A DNA stretch of 64,000 bases from NCBI GenBank assembly GCA_934168365.1, contig CAKPNJ010000004.1, positions 1-64,000 of the forward strand. Direction: 5' to 3'. Shown one piece after another: positions 9,310 through 18,680 of the stretch. Every line of letters starts with the position of its first letter. Position 1 is the first letter of the stretch. Position numbers and translations under genes: made by a program. The notes below the pieces were generated by a model, which ran no database searches, was not told where the DNA came from, and saw nothing but the letters and a program-made list of their open reading frames with translations. This stretch comes from an uncultured Clostridia bacterium (lineage in GTDB: Bacteria > Bacillota > Clostridia > TANB77 > CAG-508).

Positions 9310-9376
9310 AATCATATTCCTCTTTCTATTTATTTTGACCATATAATTATAACACGGAAAAATTAAAAAATCAATT

Positions 9377-9985
9377 TTACATTGAAATAAAACCAATAAG
9401 TCCGAAAATTAAAAATAAAATGCCGGAAAGTTTTTGCATTGCATTTTCAGAAATATGTTTATTTAGAAATTTACCAAAGATAATTGCAATAAAATCACAT
9501 ACTACCATTGCAGAAATTGCACCTAAAATAAGCGAAAATTTGTAATTAGGATATTGCACTCCAAGACCAATTGAAGCCAAAAATGTTTTGTCTCCAAGTT
9601 CTCCAATCATTATACATAACGCAATTAATATACAATAATTTATCCTTAAACCTGAAATCTTAGATAACAACCCCTCCTTAGAAGAGTCTTCCATTGTTAA
9701 TTTTTCTTTTTTAGGAAGAAGGGTTAAAATTCCCATTAACACAAAAGAAGAATATGTAATTATTTCAATTAAATGATGTAAAAATTCGTTTTCTAAAAGA
9801 GCTAAACCACTTCCAAACAAAATTGCTAAACCATGGCTAAAAAAAGAGCCAATAGCAACACCTAATAATATTTTAAAAGTTTTGTCTTTTCCTGAAAAAG
9901 ATAAAACTAATAACTGAGTTTTATCACCAAGTTCACTTATAAACACTATTGCAAATGATATAAAAAAGGGATAAATAAATTCCAT
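9377..9985 (-). CDS. GDT1/UPF0016-type divalent cation transporter
   Basis: 202 aa with six predicted TM helices in two related halves, each carrying the signature E-L-G-D-K-T (about residues 18-23 and 129-134). This is diagnostic for the UPF0016/TMEM165 family, whose characterised members move Mn2+ or Ca2+. The role here is probably manganese export or homeostasis. RBS AGAGGTG before the ATG. No yybP-ykoY riboswitch was recognised upstream. It is divergent from the ABC operon starting at 10132. Confidence 0.9.
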   Translation of the reverse strand: MEFIYPFFISFAIVFISELGDKTQLLVLSFSGKDKTFKILLGVAIGSFFSHGLAILFGSGLALLENEFLHHLIEIITYSSFVLMGILTLLPKKEKLTMEDSSKEGLLSKISGLRINYCILIALCIMIGELGDKTFLASIGLGVQYPNYKFSLILGAISAMVVCDFIAIIFGKFLNKHISENAMQKLSGILFLIFGLIGFISM

Positions 9986-10054
9986 AAAATCGCACCTCTT
10001 TGATTTGATTTATATTCAAAAATGTAAATTCTATGTGAAATATTTATAAAAATG

Positions 10055-10083
10055 TTGATATGAAAATAAGATAATGGTAATAT
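10055..10083 (+). promoter_or_regulatory. Predicted promoter of the ABC operon
   Basis: TTGATA, 17-bp spacer, TAATAT, about 50 bases before the GTG start at 10132. Confidence 0.5.
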
Positions 10084-10131
10084 AAGAAAAGTATAAAAGC
10101 ATACGGAAACAAGAAAAAGGAGGAATCTAAA

Positions 10132-11175
10132 GTGATAGAGGTTAAAAATGTCACAAAAAAATATCCTAGTATCAAAGCCATTGATAATATCAGTTTTGAA
10201 ATTAAAGATGGCGAAGTTGTTGGATTTTTAGGACCTAACGGAGCTGGAAAAACTACAACAATGAATATGATAACAGGATTTATTGAACCTACAGAGGGTC
10301 AAATTATTATCAATGGATTTGACATTGTAAAAAAATCTAAAAAAGCCAAAAAGCAAATTGGTTATATGCCAGAAGGAGTTCCACTATATACAGAATTAAC
10401 AGCAAAAGAATTTGTAAATTATATGGCAGAACTAAGAGGCATAAAAGCAAAAGAAAGAAAAGGAGCGGTTGAAAAAACCATAGAAGCCACAGGCTTAAAG
10501 GATGTTCAAAATAAACTAATTAGAAACTTGTCAAGAGGTTACAAACAAAGAGTAAGCATGGCAGGAGCTTTAGTAGGAAATCCAGAGGTGATAATTTTAG
10601 ATGAGCCAACAGTAGGACTTGACCCAAAACAAATTACTGAAATTAGAAGCTTAATAAAAGAACTTGGAAAAAAACATACAGTAATTTTGAGTAGCCATAT
10701 TCTATCAGAAATAAGCCAAATTTGTGAAAGAGTAATTATCATAAACCATGGAAAAATCATAGCAATAGATACTCCTGAAAACCTAGAAAATAAAACAAAA
10801 GAAAAAAATACAATATTGATTACCGTTGAGGACCCAAAAGAAAATATGCCAAAACTAAAAGAAAAAATATCAGAAATAGAAGAGATAAAAATGATAAAAG
10901 ATAATGAAGACGGTACAAAACAATACTCAGTTACTTCAGCAGAAGATGTTGATTTAAGGAAGAAACTATTTGAAGTTTTACCAAAAGAAGAAATTACAAT
11001 TTTTGAACTTAAAAAAGATGAATCAACACTTGAGGACGCATTTATTAAGTTAATAGATGAGGAAAAACAAGAGCCAGAAGAAACAAAAGAAGAAAAGAAA
11101 CAAAGAAAACTTGAGGAAAAAGAGCAAAAGAAAAAAGTAAAAAAGGAGGGAAAGAATAATGTTAGCAATTTATAA
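10132..11175 (+). CDS. ABC transporter ATPase, GldA/CcmA-like
   Basis: 347 aa. Walker A GPNGAGKTT at 34-42, signature LSRGYKQR, Walker B VIILDEPTVGLDP and H-loop SSHILSEI form a complete, apparently active nucleotide-binding domain. A C-terminal regulatory region follows, ending in a Lys/Glu-rich tail (about 310-347) whose codons also carry the next gene's ribosome site. GTG start after AAGGAGG. It overlaps the permease gene by 17 bases. The gene trio matches the GldA-GldF-GldG layout. The transported substrate is unknown. Confidence 0.88.
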   Translation: MIEVKNVTKKYPSIKAIDNISFEIKDGEVVGFLGPNGAGKTTTMNMITGFIEPTEGQIIINGFDIVKKSKKAKKQIGYMPEGVPLYTELTAKEFVNYMAELRGIKAKERKGAVEKTIEATGLKDVQNKLIRNLSRGYKQRVSMAGALVGNPEVIILDEPTVGLDPKQITEIRSLIKELGKKHTVILSSHILSEISQICERVIIINHGKIIAIDTPENLENKTKEKNTILITVEDPKENMPKLKEKISEIEEIKMIKDNEDGTKQYSVTSAEDVDLRKKLFEVLPKEEITIFELKKDESTLEDAFIKLIDEEKQEPEETKEEKKQRKLEEKEQKKKVKKEGKNNVSNL

Positions 11176-11842
11176 AAAAGAATTAAAAAGTTATTTTTTA
11201 TCTCCTATTGGATACATAGCAATTGGACTATTCCTATTCGTATTCAGTTCATTTTTTTATTTAACAACAATTATGTCTGGTGGATATGATATGGGAAACC
11301 TATACTTCAACACAGCAAGATATGGTCTTTTAATTATTGTTCCAATTATCACAATGAGAACATTTGCGGAAGAAAGAAAAAATGGAACAGAGCAATTATT
11401 ATTAACGTCTCCTAGAACAATTACAGAAATTGTACTTGCCAAATTCTTTTCAGCAGTAACATTAATTTTAATAATTTTAGTATTTTCACTTATTTATTAT
11501 GCAATTTTATGCTTTTTTAAAGCACCAAACTTTATACCTGTACTTGTAATGATATTAGGCTTTTTACTAGTAGCAATGTCAGCAATAGCAATAGGAATGT
11601 TCATATCAAGCTTAACAGAAAACCAAATCATCTCAGCAGTAGTAACAATAGTATTTTTTGTAGCTTCATGGTTTTTACCAAGTATTAGTGAAAACCTTTC
11701 TATTATTGATCTAATGAGTAGCTATCAAAAATTTCCGGCAGGACTTATATCAATAACAGAGGTCACTAGCCTATTAAGTATAACTATAATGTTTATATTA
11801 TTTACAATAATTATTATGCAAAGAAAGAAATCAATTAAATAA
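11159..11842 (+). CDS. ABC transporter permease, GldF-like (ABC2 type)
   Basis: 227 aa with six predicted TM helices and the ABC-2 cytoplasmic motif 'MRTFAEERKNGTEQLLLTSP' between TM2 and TM3, typical of GldF/NosY-like permeases. Its RBS (GGAGGG) lies inside the end of the ATPase gene, implying translational coupling. It probably works with the 10132 ATPase and the 11859 partner as one complex. In Bacteroidetes such a complex is linked to gliding; in Firmicutes its job is unknown. Confidence 0.85.
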   Translation: MLAIYKKELKSYFLSPIGYIAIGLFLFVFSSFFYLTTIMSGGYDMGNLYFNTARYGLLIIVPIITMRTFAEERKNGTEQLLLTSPRTITEIVLAKFFSAVTLILIILVFSLIYYAILCFFKAPNFIPVLVMILGFLLVAMSAIAIGMFISSLTENQIISAVVTIVFFVASWFLPSISENLSIIDLMSSYQKFPAGLISITEVTSLLSITIMFILFTIIIMQRKKSIK

Positions 11843-11858
11843 TAGAAAGGACAAAATC

Positions 11859-13307
11859 ATGGGAAAAAAGTTTATAGAAATTATAAAAAAGAAGTGGTTA
11901 CAAAGTATCACACTAACCATCTTACTATTTGCCATTATAATTTGTGCATTTTTGACAATAAATTATGTGGTAAAACAAGCTAACATCACAGACCTTGATT
12001 TTACAAAAGACAAGATCTATTCAATATCACAAGCCACAAAAGATAAGCTACAAAATTTAGACAAAGATATTACAATTACACTATACAACATGTATGACTA
12101 TGTAGATGACTTTGCACATAAATATTCTGCATTAAATAGCAAAATAAAGGTTGAAAAACTAGAAAATTTAACAGCACGACCAGAACTAAAAAATACATAT
12201 GGAATTACAGATGAAAATTCATTTATCTTAATAAGTAGCGATGAAAAAGAAAAAATATTATATGATTATAACCTATATACATATGATTACTCAACATACA
12301 ATCAAATTGATATTACAGAAGAAGCAATAACCAATGCTATATTAGACGTAATTACAAATGTAAAACCTAAAATATGTATTCTAACAGGACACAATCTATA
12401 TTCAGAAACATACTTTCAATATTTAGAACAAGCACTAACTGAAGATGTTAATGAAGTTGAATATGTAAATTTATTAACAAAAGGAAGTATACCAGAAGAT
12501 TGTAAAGTATTAGTACTAACAGCACTAAGTACAGACATATCAGAACAAGAAAAAGACGAAATTATAAAATATATAAATAATGGCGGAGAAATTTTACTAC
12601 TATTAGATCCAAATTTAAACAAAATAAACACACCAAACTTTCAAAAAGTTTTAGATGAATATGGAATTAGCAACTCAGAAGGTCTTATATTAGAAGGTGA
12701 CGCAAACCACATGGTATCAGGAGCACCAAGTTATGTAATTTCATCAATAAACACTAACTCAGATCTTGTTAAAAATATAAATATGGGATTAAGCATATGT
12801 ATGTTAAACCCAGCCAAATTAACATTTGCATCAAGTGAAGAAATGCAAAACAAAAACATAACAATGGAAACACTAGCAACTGTAAGTGACAAGGCATTTT
12901 ATAGAACAGACCTAACATCTAGTAGCACAAACAAAATAGCAAGTGACGAAGATGCAGGAGGAGCTATAATATCAGCAATGCTTACTAAAACAATAGACGA
13001 AAATAAATCTTCTAAACTTATTGTATTTGCAAACACAGCATTTGCAACAAATGCACAAATACTTATGGGAACATACTATAGATATGCAATTGAACTCTGC
13101 AATAATGAAGATGTGCTATTAAACTCAATATCTTATTTAACAGAACGAGAAGACAACATTACAATACGTAAAACAAGCGAAGTTGTTACAACATACGATA
13201 CAACAGCAAGTCAAACAACAACAGTATTACTAATAATATTTACTATTCCAGCGATTATTATAATTCTAGGAATTATAGTATGGCAAGTTAGAAGAAGAAA
13301 GAAATAA
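11859..13307 (+). CDS. GldG-like ABC-associated periplasmic-type membrane protein
   Basis: 482 aa: N-terminal TM helix (about 15-37), a large extracytoplasmic region, and a C-terminal TM helix (about 455-475) with a basic tail. 'LDFTKDKIYSIS' after the first TM, and a DUF4350-like core with 'ILTGHNLYSE' and 'LLLLDP', match the GldG/ABC-associated family. It follows the permease by 16 bases and ends at a terminator, so it is the last gene of the operon. Family assignment is good, biochemical role unknown. Confidence 0.82.
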   Translation: MGKKFIEIIKKKWLQSITLTILLFAIIICAFLTINYVVKQANITDLDFTKDKIYSISQATKDKLQNLDKDITITLYNMYDYVDDFAHKYSALNSKIKVEKLENLTARPELKNTYGITDENSFILISSDEKEKILYDYNLYTYDYSTYNQIDITEEAITNAILDVITNVKPKICILTGHNLYSETYFQYLEQALTEDVNEVEYVNLLTKGSIPEDCKVLVLTALSTDISEQEKDEIIKYINNGGEILLLLDPNLNKINTPNFQKVLDEYGISNSEGLILEGDANHMVSGAPSYVISSINTNSDLVKNINMGLSICMLNPAKLTFASSEEMQNKNITMETLATVSDKAFYRTDLTSSSTNKIASDEDAGGAIISAMLTKTIDENKSSKLIVFANTAFATNAQILMGTYYRYAIELCNNEDVLLNSISYLTEREDNITIRKTSEVVTTYDTTASQTTTVLLIIFTIPAIIIILGIIVWQVRRRKK

Positions 13308-13313
13308 TTTTAA

Positions 13314-13348
13314 GAGCTTCCTCATATATTTTATGAGGGAGCTTTTTT
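13314..13348 (+). terminator. Rho-independent terminator of the ABC operon
   Basis: GAGCTTCCTCAT / ATGAGGGAGCTT stem with one mismatch, then a run of T. Confidence 0.85.
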
Positions 13349-13404
13349 TGAGAAATAATTACAATATTTAATTCTTTCTCAAGCTGATTTGGGCTCAGAA
13401 AGGG

Positions 13405-14424
13405 ATGATATTAGCTGTGAAAGATATTTTGAAAACTATTTTTGTAATAATAGGCACAATGATTGGAGCAGGTTTTGCATCAGGGCAAGAAATTTATTTG
13501 TTTTTCAATAAATACGGAACAATAGGAATTCTAGGAATGATAATATCATGTGTACTAACAGGGCTTATTATTTATAAAGTTTTTCACATAGTAAAAACTA
13601 AGAAAATACATACATATTCCGAATTTTTAGAATCAATAAGTTCAAATAAAAAAATAAACAAAATTATGAAGATAATGATACAAGGCTTTTTATTGGTATC
13701 ATTTTATATTATGGTAGCTGGATTCTCTGCATATTTCAATCAAGAATTTGGAATTTTAATATACATACCTGCAGTGGTAATGGCAATATTATGTTATATT
13801 ACATTTGTAAATGATACAAAAGGGATAGTGTATATAAATACTATACTTATACCATTTTTATGTGTTTTTATATTTTATCTAGGAATAAAAAATCTAGACT
13901 TTACAACTATGTATTTTCAAAACAATATCATTAGCAATTATCAGTGGGGATGGTTATTTAGTGGTATTTTATATGCAAGTTACAACAGCATTTTACTAAT
14001 TCCAATTTTGATAGAACTAGGTAACTATATGAATGAAAAAAACAAGATAAAAAAAGCAAGTATATGGTGTGCAATTATTTTAGCAATACTTGGGTTAATA
14101 CTTTTCTTTTTATTGTTAAGAGGGAATAACTATGCCCAAAATGTAGAACTACCTATGATACAAATAACTAAAGAATTTGGAAACATTCACTCAATAATTT
14201 ATGGAATAGTAATTTTAATAGCAATATTCACAACAGCGATATCATCAGGATATGGATTTTTAAAAAATCTACCAACTAAAAAATACAAAATAGCAACAAT
14301 AATAACATGTCTAACTTCCATTCTGGTAGTACCAATAGGCTTTTCAAACTTAGTAAATCTGCTATATCCAATATTTGGAGTATTAGGACTTATGCAAATA
14401 TTTAAAATTTTTGCTAAACGATAA
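13405..14424 (+). CDS. YkvI-like integral membrane transporter (APC-superfamily fold)
   Basis: 339 aa, about ten TM helices. The start 'IIGTMIGAGFASGQEI' is the family hallmark, resembling the broken first helix of amino-acid/Na+ symporters. The substrate is unknown. The start is uncertain: ATG 13405 abuts GAAAGGG, while an in-frame GTG at 13417 has a more normal spacing. It is a single gene between the ABC operon terminator and the next promoter. Confidence 0.8.
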   Translation: MILAVKDILKTIFVIIGTMIGAGFASGQEIYLFFNKYGTIGILGMIISCVLTGLIIYKVFHIVKTKKIHTYSEFLESISSNKKINKIMKIMIQGFLLVSFYIMVAGFSAYFNQEFGILIYIPAVVMAILCYITFVNDTKGIVYINTILIPFLCVFIFYLGIKNLDFTTMYFQNNIISNYQWGWLFSGILYASYNSILLIPILIELGNYMNEKNKIKKASIWCAIILAILGLILFFLLLRGNNYAQNVELPMIQITKEFGNIHSIIYGIVILIAIFTTAISSGYGFLKNLPTKKYKIATIITCLTSILVVPIGFSNLVNLLYPIFGVLGLMQIFKIFAKR

Positions 14425-14465
14425 TACGCATATATAATTAAATACTGGTAAATTTTATGTAAACA

Positions 14466-14474
14466 TGATATAAT
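14466..14474 (+). promoter_or_regulatory. Extended -10 promoter element upstream of the orphan ABC exporter
   Basis: TGATATAAT, about 62 bases before the ATG at 14537. No good -35 is seen. Confidence 0.45.
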
Positions 14475-14536
14475 ATAAGTATAAGTAATATACTTTTACA
14501 GAAACCTTAAAACAGTAATTGTGAAAGGAGAAAAAG

Positions 14537-16354
14537 ATGAAAAAACGGAAATTCAAAAATTTGATTAAGGAGGTGATAAATCTAATTACTAAATTCTTTA
14601 GTCCATATGGACTTAAAGACCCAATACTAGAAATTAACAAAAACATAAAAAAGATGGGCTTCAAAGTAAGCTCAATGAATCTGGCAATGAGCATTATTGC
14701 AATTGGTTTTTCATTTATGCTTAAAGCCACGAATCTCATGATAGAATATAGGTTTATTCTAATTGGCATGATATTATTCATGCTATATAGAGGACAAAAT
14801 GTTGCAAATGAAGCGTTTTGGGTCTTCCAAAACTCTGAAGAAAAAAAATTTAGACAAATATTTGAAGATGAAATAATCTTCAGAGGAAGCAACATTATAA
14901 GCAAAACTTCTAATAAAGTCATTAAATATGACAAGACAAACGACCTATATAAATTAATGAGTAACGAGGCAGTGTTAAATGGTATTAACAATTATTTACA
15001 AAACTTATGGAGGTTAAAAATTCAACACAAATTTGATGTGTTTGAACTAATTAATGTTATAATACTGCTTGTAGGAGCAATATTAACAAATACTTCCATT
15101 TCACAGTTTGTTTTTATTCCATTGATTATTTTATTTGTAATAATTTCTTTTCTAAGTTCGGCTTATATAGCCTTATATAGGGAAAGTTATTATAAAAATA
15201 ATAAGAAATATAATAACCAGCAAACAATAATTGTAAATGATTTGTTAAGAGTACCGATTATTGTTAATGCAGATATGGAAATGCGCATTAACAAATTAAA
15301 GGAAGCCGTCACCGCAAACAATAAAAATGTTGCGAGATTTTACAAAAAAATAAATCTTTCGAGATTATTTGTTACAATAATGGAAGCACTGAGCCAATAT
15401 GGCATCATTATATTTTATTTATTAGCTGTTGACTTCAACAGCATAAATCTAGCAACAATTACAGAAATTACTGCAACTTTAGCAGTAATAGAAACAGCTT
15501 TAAGACAAGTTCGTAGAATCGCGGAGACTCTTAATAATCACAGTGAAAGACTAACAATAATGCAAAAGGAAGAAGATGACATTCGCTTAATATTAGATGT
15601 ATATCACACAGAGTGTAAAAAAACATCAACATCAAAAATTGTAGATAACATAGAGATAAAGCCATTTACAATCCGATATTTAGAAGAATCCGAAAATGAT
15701 AAACCTTTTAAGTTAACATCTAGGAAACAGATAAATATTAATAATGGTGAAATTGTCATTCTGTACGGTCCGTCAGGAAGTGGAAAATCCACTTTCATGA
15801 AAATGCTAACCGAAAGAATTCGGTTAGAAAAAAGTACAACTATCCCATCAACATCAAGGTTTCTCATGTATAATGAGACACTAAGATTTGGAAGTCTCTC
15901 AATATATGAAGAAATATTTTGTGGACTTGCAAATCCAGATCTTAAAAAAATGAAAAAGATTTTAGAGAATTTGCACCTGTGGTGCGAAATAAAGTCTAAT
16001 TGCTTTGATGTATGGCAATGGATGCAAGAAAAAAATTTTGAGGTACTTTCAAATGGGCAAAAGCAAAGGCTGATATTAGCCAAAATGCTTTATTGGCTTA
16101 ATGAGAACATTGATGTTATGGTGCTTGATGAATGCACCTCGGGATTGGATGACAAGGTCGAATCTGATTCTGCTGATGCAGAGCGGATATTAGAATATCT
16201 TGTAAGATATGCTAATTCAGACAAAAAGCGAATCGTCATAATCTCAACCCATCAAAACATTGATGGGTTCAAGGAAAAACTAGCTAATGAATATAAATTT
16301 AGAAGATTACAGTTTTCAAAGGAAGGGGAAGAGAATTTAGTAAGAGAGATTTAA
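14537..16354 (+). CDS. Orphan ABC exporter-like protein (fused TM and ATPase domains)
   Basis: 605 aa. Weakly conserved TM region (helices at about 48-95, 170-215 and 275-330), then an ATPase domain with Walker A GPSGSGKST, a variant signature LSNGQKQR (not LSGGQ), Walker B VMVLDECTSGLDD with the catalytic Glu kept, and H-loop STHQN. The spacing between Walker A and the signature is short. The substrate cannot be told. Arg codons include CGG and the base use is richer in GC than in neighbours, suggesting transfer. A perfect AAGGAGGTGAT Shine-Dalgarno lies inside the gene at 14567-14577. Single-gene unit with its own terminator. Confidence 0.78.
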   Translation: MKKRKFKNLIKEVINLITKFFSPYGLKDPILEINKNIKKMGFKVSSMNLAMSIIAIGFSFMLKATNLMIEYRFILIGMILFMLYRGQNVANEAFWVFQNSEEKKFRQIFEDEIIFRGSNIISKTSNKVIKYDKTNDLYKLMSNEAVLNGINNYLQNLWRLKIQHKFDVFELINVIILLVGAILTNTSISQFVFIPLIILFVIISFLSSAYIALYRESYYKNNKKYNNQQTIIVNDLLRVPIIVNADMEMRINKLKEAVTANNKNVARFYKKINLSRLFVTIMEALSQYGIIIFYLLAVDFNSINLATITEITATLAVIETALRQVRRIAETLNNHSERLTIMQKEEDDIRLILDVYHTECKKTSTSKIVDNIEIKPFTIRYLEESENDKPFKLTSRKQININNGEIVILYGPSGSGKSTFMKMLTERIRLEKSTTIPSTSRFLMYNETLRFGSLSIYEEIFCGLANPDLKKMKKILENLHLWCEIKSNCFDVWQWMQEKNFEVLSNGQKQRLILAKMLYWLNENIDVMVLDECTSGLDDKVESDSADAERILEYLVRYANSDKKRIVIISTHQNIDGFKEKLANEYKFRRLQFSKEGEENLVREI

Positions 16355-16376
16355 CACCATATAACACAGCTTTTTC

Positions 16377-16412
16377 AATTAGGAGAGTGCATTGCACCCT
16401 CCTAATTTTATT
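16377..16412 (+). terminator. Terminator of the orphan ABC gene
   Basis: 15-bp stem AATTAGGAGAGTGCA / TGCACCCTCCTAATT with one A-C mismatch, then a T-rich tail. Confidence 0.8.
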
Positions 16413-16726
16413 GTATAGGAAAAATCGAAGTTTTTTACATATACAACAAGGCTAGGGCAACTTAGTTCTGACCGAGCAAAGCGAGTGGCACTTATTTCGC
16501 ACTTGCTTCGAAGGTATACTTAGCGAAATGCCTTTTTATTTTAAATTTCTAAAAAATTTTAAAAGTGTGATTTTAAAATTACGATAAATATCATACAACC
16601 TATTGAAAAAAATAAAAATTTATGTTATTTTTAACTAGGATTTTTATATGAATAAAAAATAAAAAAATGCACATATTATGAAACAAAGGATAAGACTAAG
16701 ATGTGCGAAGGAAGGAGAATAAAAAA
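16413..16726 (+). other. Gene-free stretch with a GC-rich hairpin and a possible promoter
   Basis: At 16479-16508 AAGCGAGTG pairs with CACTTGCTT. Around it, GGCACTTATTTCGC and GCGAAATGCC can pair as an alternative, followed by TTTTT. This could be a second terminator or the relic of a small RNA. Further on, TTGAAA (16603) and TATTTT (16626) with a 17-bp spacer is a weak promoter candidate for the pilin-like gene. No ORF is supported. Confidence 0.35.
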
Positions 16727-18088
16727 GTGAGAACAAACGAAAAAACATTAGGTGAAACAATTTACCTAAACAAAAAAGAAAAAAACAGTAGAGGTATTAC
16801 ACTAATAGCGCTAGTAGTTACAATAGTGGTACTTTTGATATTAGCAGGAGTAAGTGTAAATACAATATTTAGTAACGATGGAATATTAAACAGAGCTAGA
16901 AATGCACAAAATGCAGCAGACAGAGGAACCCAAAGTGATTTAAATGAAATAAATGAATTAAATGATTTTGTAAATAAACAATCAGGTAAAAATGAAGAAG
17001 AAGAGGATAATCTAATAGCATATGCAGAAGCAAGTAAAAATGCAGATGGAACACTAGCAGAAAATGCAAAATATATAGACAGCGAGAGCACAAAAGTAAC
17101 AATACCAAAAGGTTTTAGAATATCATCAGTAACAGCAGATGAAAATTCTGACGGAGAGCAAACTGTATCAAAGGGATTAGTAATATTAGACTCACAAGAG
17201 AATGAATTTGTATGGATTCCAGTAAATTATACAGCAACAGGTGAATTAGATGCTGATGGATTAGATAGTGGATTTAAAGATACATTTCAAAGAATTAATT
17301 CTAACTATATAGAGCCATACACTGATGGAGGGTACAATGAAGAAAAAGCAGACTATATAAAAATGATGTTAAGTGTGCAAAAAAATAAAGGATTTTATAT
17401 AGGAAGATACGAAACTGGTACAACCAGCCCAAGAACAAATTCAACAGATAGTACAAGTGAAATAGTAATAAAAAGAGATATGTACCCATATATATATGTA
17501 GGATGGGGAAATACAATGAAAGATATAACTGCAGAGGTAACATACGGAGGAAAGCTAAGAGGAAATGGTGCAGTTTATATAGCACAAACAATGTATCCAG
17601 ATACAAGTAAATACACAGATAAAACAAACAATACAGGAGTAGTAAGTACACTTTGCTATGGAGTACAATGGGATGCAATAATGAACTTTGTAAATGATGA
17701 TACGCATAATGTAAATTCTTCAGATAATTGGGGAAACACATGTAGCAGTTCATGGTCAGTAGAAAGAACATCAGCTAAATATACAGATCAAACCAATGTA
17801 ACAACAGGTAACTGGACTCCTATAACCACGAAAATAGAAAAGGCGAGTAGAGAAAGCATTTTATTAACTACAGGTGCAAGTGATAATTTTAAAGCAAAAA
17901 ATATTTTTGACTTAACTGGAAATGCCCAAGAATGGACAATGGAAGCTTCAGAAAACACAAGAATTTATCGTGGATCAACTTATGGAATGATTGGTTATTA
18001 CTTACCAGCTGCTTCACGTTTTAGCATTGAAAACGGAGTGGCGGTCAGTGATGAAACAAGCGGATTCCGTATAGCACTATATTTATAA
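16727..18088 (+). CDS. Type IV prepilin-like protein with FGE/C-type-lectin-like C-terminal domain
   Basis: 453 aa. A short basic leader ends in Gly23, followed by 'ITLIALVVTIVVLLILAGVSV': a class III (prepilin peptidase) signal with Ala instead of Glu at mature position 5. The C-terminal two thirds resemble the formylglycine-generating-enzyme/sulfatase-modifying fold ('EFVWIPV', 'GNAQEWTME', 'RGSTYG', 'SGFRIAL'), often used as a binding fold rather than an enzyme. GTG 16727 is preferred over GTG 16703, because GAAGGAGA sits 8 bases before it. Likely a pseudopilin displaying a ligand-binding head. No pilus assembly genes are nearby. Confidence 0.75.
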   Translation: MRTNEKTLGETIYLNKKEKNSRGITLIALVVTIVVLLILAGVSVNTIFSNDGILNRARNAQNAADRGTQSDLNEINELNDFVNKQSGKNEEEEDNLIAYAEASKNADGTLAENAKYIDSESTKVTIPKGFRISSVTADENSDGEQTVSKGLVILDSQENEFVWIPVNYTATGELDADGLDSGFKDTFQRINSNYIEPYTDGGYNEEKADYIKMMLSVQKNKGFYIGRYETGTTSPRTNSTDSTSEIVIKRDMYPYIYVGWGNTMKDITAEVTYGGKLRGNGAVYIAQTMYPDTSKYTDKTNNTGVVSTLCYGVQWDAIMNFVNDDTHNVNSSDNWGNTCSSSWSVERTSAKYTDQTNVTTGNWTPITTKIEKASRESILLTTGASDNFKAKNIFDLTGNAQEWTMEASENTRIYRGSTYGMIGYYLPAASRFSIENGVAVSDETSGFRIALYL

Positions 18089-18105
18089 AAGTAAAAATAA
18101 ACATT

Positions 18106-18165
18106 TGAATTACAAAAATTTCGAAATAGTACAAACTATTAGAAACTTTTGTAATTCATTTTTTA
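18106..18165 (+). terminator. Long-stem terminator
   Basis: 16-bp arms GAATTACAAAAATTTC / GAAACTTTTGTAATTC (one mismatch) and an inner ATAGT/ACTAT stem, followed by TTTTTT. Confidence 0.85.
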
Positions 18166-18187
18166 TGTGAAAATATTATAATTTATC

Positions 18188-18216
18188 TTGAAAAAAATAC
18201 CAAATGAATATATAAT
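18188..18216 (+). promoter_or_regulatory. Predicted sigma-A promoter of the radC-mreBCD operon
   Basis: TTGAAA, 17-bp spacer, TATAAT, about 110 bases before the first start codon. Confidence 0.65.
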
Positions 18217-18324
18217 ACTAGTATGTAAAAAAATACTAAAGATAAACAGAATCGAAAAACAACTATAAATTTGACACAATCAAATTTAATTCTTTTTAAT
18301 AACATAAGAAAGGATGAAACAAAA

Positions 18325-18582
18325 ATGGCAACAAGAGAAAAAAATATATGGATATTACTTTTATTCATTTTATCAGGAATTGTAGTAGGAGGGCTACTTG
18401 GCAATCTAGCATCACATGTAGACTTTCTATCATGGCTATCTTATGGGGAAGAATTTGGACTATCTGCACCCATAGAACTGGACTTAAATGTAGTAAAACT
18501 AACATTTGGGCTTATGTTCAAAATAAATATAGCAAGTATAATTGGAATAGTATTAGCAATATTTATTTATAAAAAAGTTTAA
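18325..18582 (+). CDS. DUF4321-type small membrane protein
   Basis: 85 aa with two TM helices (about 7-27 and 62-83), 'WILLLFILSGIVVGGLLG' and 'LDLNVVKLTFGLMFKINIASIIGIVLAIFIYKK', the pattern of the DUF4321 family found beside radC/mreB in Clostridia. ATG at 18325 follows AAAGGATG; a longer frame starting at 18271 has no ribosome site. First gene of the shape operon. Function unknown. Confidence 0.8.
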   Translation: MATREKNIWILLLFILSGIVVGGLLGNLASHVDFLSWLSYGEEFGLSAPIELDLNVVKLTFGLMFKINIASIIGIVLAIFIYKKV

Positions 18583-18680
18583 TGAATAAAAGAAAAAATA
18601 GGGGAAAACATACTTTTGATAAACAAAAATTAATTCAAAAATAATTTAAAATGGGGGCTATTTAGAAAGGATGGATTTAT

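Noticed and set aside
9986..10131. yybP-ykoY manganese riboswitch before the GDT1-type gene
   Set aside because: The short AT-rich interval lacks the conserved paired elements of that riboswitch.
16727..18088. Diversity-generating retroelement target
   Set aside because: The C-terminal fold is of the type used by such systems, but no reverse transcriptase, template repeat or Asn-codon-rich variable stretch is present in the window.
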